The notes under the pieces were generated by a model. That model saw only the letters and a program-made list of their open reading frames with translations. It did no database searches and was not told the DNA's origin. Position numbers and translations under genes: made by a program. This document shows, piece after piece, positions 15,588 to 20,729 of a stretch of 20,729 bases of DNA (position 1 is the first letter of the stretch; each line of letters begins with the position of its first letter). This DNA comes from a bacterium (GTDB lineage Bacteria; B130-G9): positions 1 through 20,729 of the forward strand of contig JAGHCW010000017.1 of the NCBI GenBank assembly GCA_021160245.1, written 5' to 3'.

Positions 15588-16022
15588 CTATGCTCGCGCC
15601 AATGAATTCACGACGACGATCAATTCATCCGCCTCGGCCGGCAGCAACATGTAGTATTGGACCCCCACGCTGCGCACGTTGATCTCAAGGCTCGCTGTAT
15701 TGTCATCTACCGCAAAGAGTATTGGCACGTCGGGGGCTTGCTGCTTCAATTGAGCTATCTGCTCTGACGCCGCGGAAGGGTTCGGTTGCACCTGCACTAC
15801 CTGGGCAAGTCGTTCGCTATCTGCGCTATCAAGGCAGGGTGGGAGTGAGGGGAACTCATCGACGACTGAGAACCTATGCGCCTCCAAAACTCCCCTTATC
15901 TCGCGGCAGTGCTCCTCATTAAGGGACGCGACTAGAACGATCAGGTCCTTATGCTCAGGCGCCGTATGAGTGGATCGGCACTGGGTCTGCTGGTTTCTTT
16001 GATGCTCAGTCATAATATCCAT
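15588..16022 (-). CDS. Degenerate receiver-domain (pseudo-receiver) protein
   Basis: A 144-residue protein. After a polar 25-residue N-terminus, residues 27-143 have the alternating strand/helix plan of a response-regulator receiver: LIVLVASLNEEHCREIRGVL, FSVVDEF, QVVQVQPN, PILFAVDDN, VQYYMLLPAEADELIVVV. Every phosphorylation residue is missing: no acidic pair after strand 1 (ASLNEE), Gln/Asn instead of the phospho-acceptor Asp after strand 3, and Leu in place of the Lys in the YxxKP position. If the fold call is right, it is a phosphorylation-independent protein-interaction domain. It lies on the same strand between the NtrC-type regulator and the pilin gene. The start is uncertain; Met1 and Met4 both lack a good ribosome site. 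Confidence 0.6.
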   Translation of the reverse strand: MDIMTEHQRNQQTQCRSTHTAPEHKDLIVLVASLNEEHCREIRGVLEAHRFSVVDEFPSLPPCLDSADSERLAQVVQVQPNPSAASEQIAQLKQQAPDVPILFAVDDNTASLEINVRSVGVQYYMLLPAEADELIVVVNSLARA

Positions 16023-16271
16023 ATAAAGCAGGTATCGTGCCTCGCGTCGGAGAACTTTACGGCAGATGTAAGGAACGGTCTTCTATTGGGCTGATTCGAA
16101 AATGATTAATCGCATCGCTCGAAGGCTCCTGTAACTCCTGCGTTTTCTTGCGCAATTCAGAGCCAATGGTCGATCTAACGCTCGCTGGCTGCACCGGACG
16201 AGGCGCCGGGAGAGTTTATGAGGCGCGGTTGGCGGGAATCGCAGACTAGCTCCCGTCGCTGAATGTGTCCG

Positions 16272-17639
16272 TCACCGGTCATTCTGGGTATCCGGCCCGA
16301 TGCCGTGTCGCTCGATCTTCCGATATAACGCTTGCCGCGTGAGGCCTAAAAGCTTTGCCGCCTTTGCTATGTTGAATGCAGAGAGTTGAAGCGCTCGCTC
16401 CACATGCTCGCGCTCAATATCGGCCAGTTTTAGAAACCTCTTGGATGCTGCCAATGTCTTGTCTCTCATTGCTTTGGGCAGGTCCTTGGGCAGGACAGCG
16501 GGGCCATTGGAGAAGATGATGCCGTGCTCAATGGCGTGCTTCAGCTCGCGAACGTTGCCGGGCCACTCGTAGCTCATCATCAACTCGTGCGCCCGTGGCG
16601 AGAGCTGCTTTTGAGCTGAGCCGTGCGTTTTGCAGTGTTGAATGAGAAAGTACTCGGCCAAGAGAGGTAGATCGGCGCGACGTTTCCTAAGCGGCGGCAA
16701 AGTGATGATCGCTGAGATGAGTCTGTAATAGAGGTCCTTTCTGAAGGTCCCCGATTCTACTCTACTCTCGAGGTCTTCGTTGCTTGCCGCGAAGACCCTG
16801 ACGTCAACCTTCTGAGGTGTGGAGCTCCCGATCGGACGGACTTCCTTGCTATCTAGGACCCGCAATAGCGCGATCTGAGTGCTCTCGTGCGCCGCCTCGA
16901 TCTCATCCAGGAGAATAGAGCCGCCCGAGGCAGCGGCAAACAGACCCATTTTGCTTGAAGACGCGCCCGTAAATGAGCCCTTTGTGTGTCCGAAGAGCTC
17001 GCTTTCTAAGAGCGATTCGGGGAGACTCCCGAAATTGACCGCAATGAACGGCGCATCCTTTCGCTTGCCGGTGTTATGGATAGCCTTTGCAGTCAGCTCC
17101 TTGCCAGTTCCGGTCTCTCCGAGCAACAGCACGGTCGAATCGGTCTTCGCAAGATGCCGAATCCGCTGATAGACCATTTGCATCTCGGAACTCGCCCCAA
17201 TCAGCTGTTCAAATTGGTCTTTCTTGCTCACCGAGGCCGCGAGCTGCTCGATCTTGGCCGCCATCCTCGCCTTCTCAACGGCTCGCCTGGCAACCATCAC
17301 GACGCGGTCTATCGACGCAAAAGGCTTCGTTAGAAAATCGTATGCGCCCTGCCTCATCGCCAGAACGCTCATCGGGATATCTGCGAAGGCGGAGATCACT
17401 ATGATTTGTGTATGCTCACTAAGAGCGGTCGCCCGGCGCTGGAGCTCCAGACCGTCCATCCCAGCCATCCGCACGTCAGTTATGACGAGGTCATATTCCG
17501 TTGACGACAAACTAACCAGCGCCTCCTCGCCGCTGACTGCGACATCGACGTTGAAGCCCCCGTCAGAGAGCACTTCCTCAAGAACGGAGCGAATGTCCGC
17601 ATCGTCGTCAACGACGAGCACTCTTCCTTCGTCGGGCAC
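16272..17639 (-). CDS. NtrC-family sigma-54-dependent response regulator (PilR/AtoC-like)
   Basis: A 455-residue transcription activator. The receiver domain (1-125) has Asp11/Asp12, phospho-acceptor Asp55 in LVITDVRM and Lys105 in FLTKPF. The AAA+ domain (143-380) has Walker A GETGTGKE (174-181), the sigma-54-contacting loop GSFTGA (221-226, Ser for the usual Ala), Walker B ILLDEI (242-247) and the arginine-finger region FRKDLYYRL (299-307). The Fis-type helix-turn-helix lies at 410-445 (AAKLLGLTRQALYRKIERHGI). All catalytic residues are intact. The start is GTG at 17639 with GGGAGG seven bases upstream. It is oriented like the pilus genes and is separated from the pseudo-receiver by 249 bases without a clear gene. 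A PilR-like role is a guess from position. No partner kinase is in the window. Confidence 0.93.
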   Translation of the reverse strand: MPDEGRVLVVDDDADIRSVLEEVLSDGGFNVDVAVSGEEALVSLSSTEYDLVITDVRMAGMDGLELQRRATALSEHTQIIVISAFADIPMSVLAMRQGAYDFLTKPFASIDRVVMVARRAVEKARMAAKIEQLAASVSKKDQFEQLIGASSEMQMVYQRIRHLAKTDSTVLLLGETGTGKELTAKAIHNTGKRKDAPFIAVNFGSLPESLLESELFGHTKGSFTGASSSKMGLFAAASGGSILLDEIEAAHESTQIALLRVLDSKEVRPIGSSTPQKVDVRVFAASNEDLESRVESGTFRKDLYYRLISAIITLPPLRKRRADLPLLAEYFLIQHCKTHGSAQKQLSPRAHELMMSYEWPGNVRELKHAIEHGIIFSNGPAVLPKDLPKAMRDKTLAASKRFLKLADIEREHVERALQLSAFNIAKAAKLLGLTRQALYRKIERHGIGPDTQNDR

Positions 17640-17805
17640 GAATAACCTCCCTCGGCTGAACGTTTGATGGATGGCTCCGCATTCATGGGAACCACAATCC
17701 CTCTCTCCGTTGTATCGAATTGGGCGGGGATTAGCTTAAACTGAAGCCGAGACTTGACCGTGATTCTCGCTCTCATTGATCCGATTTTTCGCCTCACGAC
17801 CAGCA

Positions 17806-17834
17806 TTGAAAACCGGTTTCAGTTTGGATACAAT
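17806..17834 (+). promoter_or_regulatory. Sigma-70-type promoter of the caspase-FGE gene
   Basis: TTGAAA (17806-17811) and TACAAT (17829-17834) each match the consensus in five of six positions and are separated by exactly 17 bases. The expected transcript starts near 17841, giving a leader of about 40 bases before the ATG at 17880. Confidence 0.75.
17810..17819. promoter_or_regulatory. Palindrome inside the promoter spacer (operator candidate)
   Basis: AAACCGGTTT is a perfect ten-base palindrome lying between the -35 and -10 boxes, where a bound repressor would block RNA polymerase. No protein can be assigned. A ten-base palindrome can arise by chance. Confidence 0.35.
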
Positions 17835-17839
17835 TCTCC

Positions 17840-17856
17840 AAGACCAAAGAGGTCTT
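17840..17856 (+). promoter_or_regulatory. Hairpin at the start of the caspase-FGE mRNA leader
   Basis: AAGACC and GGTCTT form a six-base stem with a five-base loop, beginning at the predicted transcript start and followed by an A/T-rich run up to the ribosome site GGAGA (17870-17874). It could protect the 5' end of the mRNA or be an operator. Confidence 0.4.
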
Positions 17857-17879
17857 AATTATTATTAACGGAGAATGTC

Positions 17880-20204
17880 ATGTTGACGAAAGGCACGATA
17901 ATCCTATCAATCGCATTTGCCCTGTTTATCAGCGCAGCAAGCGTCCAGGCCGAGGAGCGCTACGCACTGCTCGTTGGCATTAACAAGTACAACTCCAGCC
18001 GCATAAGCGAGCTCAAAGGGGCCGTCGATGATGTGGTAAGCGTAGGCGTGGCCCTGACCCAATACTGTGACTTTGATAAAGACAATGTCTATTATCTAAC
18101 GAGCGACCGAGACCCAGACCATCAGCCCTACAAGACGAAGATCGTCTCAATACTCGATTACCTCGCCGACATCATCAAGCCGGAGGACGCGTTCATCTTC
18201 TACTTCTCAGGCCACGGCGTCACACAGAATAACGGGCAATTCCTTCTAACGCAGAATGCCGACATTAGCTCCGAAAGCTGCGTCAAGATGAGCTGCCTCG
18301 CGCTCGGCGATCTCCACTCGATGCTCGACCGCATCCGCGCCTCGAAAAAGGTCATAATCGTTGACGCCTGCCGTAACCAATCGGTGCTTGCGGCAAAGGG
18401 CGACAAAGAGGGAACGAAGCTCTCCGCGGAATTTAGCAAAGGCTTGACAATGAGACCCAAGTCCGGCGGCGGTGACATCAGTTTCTCGGCCGTCCTTTAC
18501 GCATGTAAACCCAATCACGTCGCCTACGAGTACCCCGGTAAGAAGCGGGGCTTTTTCTCGTTCTTTCTGACCCAAGCGCTTCAAGGCGCCGCCGAGGCGC
18601 TCAATAAGAACGGGGACCTGACACTAGGGAGTATTGACGCTTATCTTGAAACAAGCGTTAACGCGGCGGTCAAGAGAGAGTTTAGAGGAGAGGCTGAACA
18701 GAGACCCTGGATTGACCGCAAAGGCTCCGGCTTCAGCACCTGGCGCCTCGCCCACTTCAAGCCGGGACGGGCGGGTATAGGACGGCCTTTCCAGGCTGTC
18801 CCTGGGCCTGTCCCCGTGTCTGTTGGCGGCAATAATCAACCCATCCTCAAACCCTACGAGCCCGCCGCGACTCAGCAAGACGTCTATGTCCCACAGATGC
18901 CCTCCGTTGGCAGCAACCCGCCGAAGATCGACTTCATGAAGAAACCGCCCTCCAGCGTGAGTCGGCTCGAGGCGAAGCGGGGCCTTGAGTTTCGGTTCAA
19001 GTCCGAAACGCAAGCGGGCATCGCCCGATACGATTATCGGCTGGACAATGAGGGCATCAAGAGCACGCAGCGGATCAATTTGAGGCTCAACGGTCTCTCA
19101 TCTGGTACGCACAAGCTTCAGGTTCAGGCTGTGGACATCAATGGCTCCAAGTCGAAGCCCGCCATACACCAGTTCACGATTCGGGGCAACGAGCGGCCAA
19201 CCGTTCGCTTCGTTACGCCGGCGACGAGCGGCTCAAAGGTCAGGGCGAAGTCGCTGAAGGTGAAGCTCACCGGGAAGGACACGGATGGCAAGATTGCGAA
19301 ATACCGGTGTGCCTTAGGCAACGCCAGGAACGCGAAGGCCTCGAATAGCGGCGAGTTTGAGTTCCAGTCGGCTGATGGAAATCAGAGGCTTTTTGCTCAG
19401 GCTGAGGACGACGAGGGGGCCTTATCGGATTGGGAGGAGCTCGATGTTGTTTATGAGTATGCGACTGAGCCCTCGCCTGGGGATGAGCGGACGTTTGACG
19501 GCATCGCGTTCGTTTGGATTCCGGCGGGTGATTTCATGATGGGCTCGCCGTCATCGGAGAAGAATCGTGACGATGACGAGGGGCCGGTTCACCGGGTTCG
19601 GATCAGCAAGGGTTTTTGGCTGGGGAAGTATGAGATAACTAACGCGCAATATCGGCGGTTCAAGTCAGGTCACGATAGCGGGGATTACAAGGGTCATGGT
19701 CTGAATGGCGGTAATCAGCCGGTGGTGAATGTTAGTTGGGATGACGCGAAGGGTTATACGGAGTGGCTTTCTCGGCGAAGTGGTGGGAAGTATCGTTTGC
19801 CTACGGAGGCTGAGTGGGAGTATGCTTGTCGAGTTGGGACGCCGACGCGGTTTTATACTGGCGATGCTGACTCGGACCTGGGACGGGCAGGATGGTATGG
19901 AAGTAATTCGGGCGGCAAGACTCATGCAGTAGGTCAGAAGGCGGCGAATGGTTGGGGCCTGTATGATATGCGTGGTAATGTATGGGAGTGGTGTTCAGAT
20001 TGGTATGGCAAGGGTTATTATGGTAGCAGTCCAGGTGTTGATCCTACGGGGCCTGGTAGTGGCTCGGGGCGCGTGGGGCGTGGCGGCAGCTGGGGCGGCA
20101 ACCCGGGGTTCTGCCGGTCGGCTTATCGCTACAGGTTTGCCCCGACGAGCCGGAACTACGACCTCGGCTTTCGTGTTGTCGCAGTTCGGCGGTTGGATGA
20201 TTGA
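17880..20204 (+). CDS. Secreted caspase-like protease with C-terminal FGE/C-type-lectin domain; likely DGR variable protein
   Basis: A 774-residue exported protein. Signal peptide 1-24 (cleavage after VQA). Peptidase C14-type caspase domain 26-290 with catalytic His112 in FYFSGHGV and Cys164 in VDACRNQ. Low-complexity linker 295-350. Two Ig-like beta segments, 350-436 and 438-527, the second opening PTVRFVTPA. FGE-sulfatase/C-type-lectin domain 538-770: FVWIPAGDFMMGS, YEITNAQYRRF, RLPTEAEWEYACR, GLYDMRGNVWEWCSDW, and RGGSW...LGFRVV at the end. The first FGE active-site cysteine position is Gly740, so oxidase activity is unlikely and a binding role is expected. Such lectin-fold domains are common DGR targets, and residues 739-761 show the DGR pattern. 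ATG at 17880 with GGAGA five bases upstream; strong promoter at 17806. Codon use shifts to T-ending codons around 19600-20060, then returns to C-ending ones in the variable region. Confidence 0.93.
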   Translation: MLTKGTIILSIAFALFISAASVQAEERYALLVGINKYNSSRISELKGAVDDVVSVGVALTQYCDFDKDNVYYLTSDRDPDHQPYKTKIVSILDYLADIIKPEDAFIFYFSGHGVTQNNGQFLLTQNADISSESCVKMSCLALGDLHSMLDRIRASKKVIIVDACRNQSVLAAKGDKEGTKLSAEFSKGLTMRPKSGGGDISFSAVLYACKPNHVAYEYPGKKRGFFSFFLTQALQGAAEALNKNGDLTLGSIDAYLETSVNAAVKREFRGEAEQRPWIDRKGSGFSTWRLAHFKPGRAGIGRPFQAVPGPVPVSVGGNNQPILKPYEPAATQQDVYVPQMPSVGSNPPKIDFMKKPPSSVSRLEAKRGLEFRFKSETQAGIARYDYRLDNEGIKSTQRINLRLNGLSSGTHKLQVQAVDINGSKSKPAIHQFTIRGNERPTVRFVTPATSGSKVRAKSLKVKLTGKDTDGKIAKYRCALGNARNAKASNSGEFEFQSADGNQRLFAQAEDDEGALSDWEELDVVYEYATEPSPGDERTFDGIAFVWIPAGDFMMGSPSSEKNRDDDEGPVHRVRISKGFWLGKYEITNAQYRRFKSGHDSGDYKGHGLNGGNQPVVNVSWDDAKGYTEWLSRRSGGKYRLPTEAEWEYACRVGTPTRFYTGDADSDLGRAGWYGSNSGGKTHAVGQKAANGWGLYDMRGNVWEWCSDWYGKGYYGSSPGVDPTGPGSGSGRVGRGGSWGGNPGFCRSAYRYRFAPTSRNYDLGFRVVAVRRLDD
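20070..20185 (+). other. Putative DGR variable region (VR)
   Basis: The 3' end of the caspase-FGE gene. Fixed codons (Trp738, Pro742, Arg746-Ser747-Ala748, Arg750, Arg752, Pro755, Arg758, Leu762-Gly763-Phe764) alternate with codons that adenine mutagenesis of Asn-type template codons could produce: GGC, GGC, AAC at 739-741, TTC at 744, TAT at 749, TAC at 751, TTT at 753, AGC at 757, and AAC, TAC, GAC at 759-761. The end near LGFRVV is where template and variable copies normally stay identical (initiation site). The boundaries are estimates. No template repeat is in the window, so the pairing is inferred. Confidence 0.72.
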
Positions 20205-20257
20205 GCGGAGGTCGGAGGTTGGGCGCGACGTGGTGAGCGGAGAGAACCCGAGCGGAG
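20203..20257 (+). repeat. Three GAGCGGAG direct repeats after the variable gene
   Basis: GAGCGGAG occurs at 20203-20210 (overlapping the stop codon), 20235-20242 and 20250-20257. The last copy can also pair through GAGCGG (20250-20255) with CCGCTC (20265-20270). The surrounding 150 bases up to the next gene are G/C-rich and hold no gene. The role is unknown. Confidence 0.45.
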
Positions 20258-20306
20258 CGAGAGGCCGCTCATCCTCCGCGCCGGAGCGAGTGTGCAGGAG
20301 GAACTA

Positions 20307-20341
20307 GGGGTTTCAAGGGGATTTATCCCCTTGATCGCCCC
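20307..20341 (+). repeat. Strong hairpin between the variable gene and the HRDC-type gene
   Basis: CAAGGGGAT and ATCCCCTTG (20314-20322 and 20325-20333) form a perfect nine-base inverted repeat with a two-base centre. An outer GGGG (20307-20310) and CCCC (20338-20341) extend it. There is no T-run, so termination is unlikely. DGRs often carry a hairpin or cruciform downstream of the variable region that helps target recognition. This one is about 130 bases away, further than in the well-studied phage case. It also lies between the AGGAGG at 20296-20301 and the next ATG. Confidence 0.6.
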
Positions 20342-20353
20342 AAAAATCAAAAA

Positions 20354-20729
20354 ATGCAATATCGTGTATTCGCCATCCCAGCGACGGGTTCGGAGGACCT
20401 CGAAGAAGAGTTAAACCGGTTCTTGCGGTCGCATAAGATCGTCTCGGTGCAAAAGACGGTTGAATTGGTGGACCGTGCGCCGCGCTGGTGTTTCTGCGTG
20501 GAATATCTTGAGGGCGTTCGATCCTCTGGGCGATCAAAGCGGATTGACTACAAGGAAGTCCTTTCGGAGAAGGACTTCGCGGTGTTTGCGCGCCTCCGCG
20601 ACGCGCGCAAGGCGCTGGGGGAGGCGGAGGCCGTCCCGGTGTATGCCGTATGCACGAACGAGCAGCTGGCGGCAATGGCGACGAGGCGACCCAAATCGCT
20701 GTCGGCCCTGAAGGAAATCGACGGCCTGG
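20354..20729 (+). CDS. HRDC-domain DGR accessory protein, 3'-truncated by the window edge
   Basis: The plus-strand frame from ATG 20354 stays open to the right edge (125 complete codons). Residues 1-80 form a family-typical N-terminal part (MQYRVFAIPATG, LNRFLRSHKIVSV, WCFCVEYLEG, RIDYKEVLSEKDFAVFARLR). Residues 82-125 are the beginning of an HRDC nucleic-acid-binding domain: KALGEAEAVPVYAVCTNEQL, AMATRRPKSLSALKEIDGL. I recall this protein type next to reverse transcriptases in diversity-generating retroelements, where it takes the place of the Avd accessory protein. No ribosome site is adjacent to the ATG. The only AGGAGG is 52 bases upstream, beyond a hairpin. The frame is also open upstream to 20237 but without another ATG. 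The remaining HRDC residues, the template repeat and the reverse transcriptase should follow outside the window. Confidence 0.85.
   Translation, partial: MQYRVFAIPATGSEDLEEELNRFLRSHKIVSVQKTVELVDRAPRWCFCVEYLEGVRSSGRSKRIDYKEVLSEKDFAVFARLRDARKALGEAEAVPVYAVCTNEQLAAMATRRPKSLSALKEIDGL

Noticed and set aside
16023-16271. Possible gene or RNA between the pseudo-receiver and the NtrC-type regulator
   Set aside because: No open frame with a ribosome site and only a five-base inverted repeat (CGGGA/TCCCG) were seen. Treated as ordinary intergenic DNA.
19494-20204. True formylglycine-generating (sulfatase-modifying) enzyme activity
   Set aside because: Of the two active-site cysteines expected after GGS, the first position is Gly740. 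Fusion to a caspase domain and the variable pattern favour a binding role.
20205-20353. DGR template repeat in the gap after the variable gene
   Set aside because: The gap shows no extended similarity to the variable region and no A-rich Asn-codon version of it. The template must be elsewhere.

Overview
The window looks like chromosomal DNA of an uncultured, deep-branching diderm (Gram-negative) bacterium. It encodes an outer-membrane secretin and periplasmic pilus-alignment proteins, uses ATG, GTG and TTG starts with clear GGAGG-type ribosome binding sites, and packs its genes tightly. The species cannot be named from the sequence. No tRNA, rRNA, CRISPR array or insertion sequence was seen.

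Left edge (1-2735): gpmI (phosphoglycerate mutase, minus strand, cut by the window edge), a small nitroreductase (minus), a YciI-like protein (plus), then about 240 bp of non-coding DNA with inverted repeats.

Middle (2735-15146, all minus strand): a nearly complete type IV pilus operon. In transcription order it holds a pilin-like major subunit, a strong intrinsic terminator, pilC, pilB, two short pilin-like genes, a large pilin-like/PilX-like protein, a pilT-like ATPase, a PilM-PilN-TPR fusion, a PilO-PilP fusion and a short secretin. Four alignment-complex proteins are thus condensed into two. All four pilin-like proteins lack the usual GF(T/S)LxE prepilin signature. No prepilin peptidase (PilD) is present. 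Upstream (15588-17639) lie a degenerate receiver-domain protein and an NtrC-family sigma-54 activator that are likely regulators of this operon.

Right edge (17640-20729, plus strand): a strong sigma-70-like promoter drives a 774-aa secreted protein with an N-terminal caspase-like protease domain (His112/Cys164 intact), two Ig-like segments and a C-terminal FGE/C-type-lectin domain. The last ~40 residues have the form of the variable region of a diversity-generating retroelement (DGR): scattered variable codons between fixed W, P, R and LGF positions. The next gene, cut by the window edge, is an HRDC-type accessory protein of the kind found in DGRs. The template repeat and reverse transcriptase are not in the window and are predicted just beyond position 20729. 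The most interesting part is therefore a DGR that apparently diversifies the binding face of an exported caspase-like protein, next to an unusually fused type IV pilus locus.
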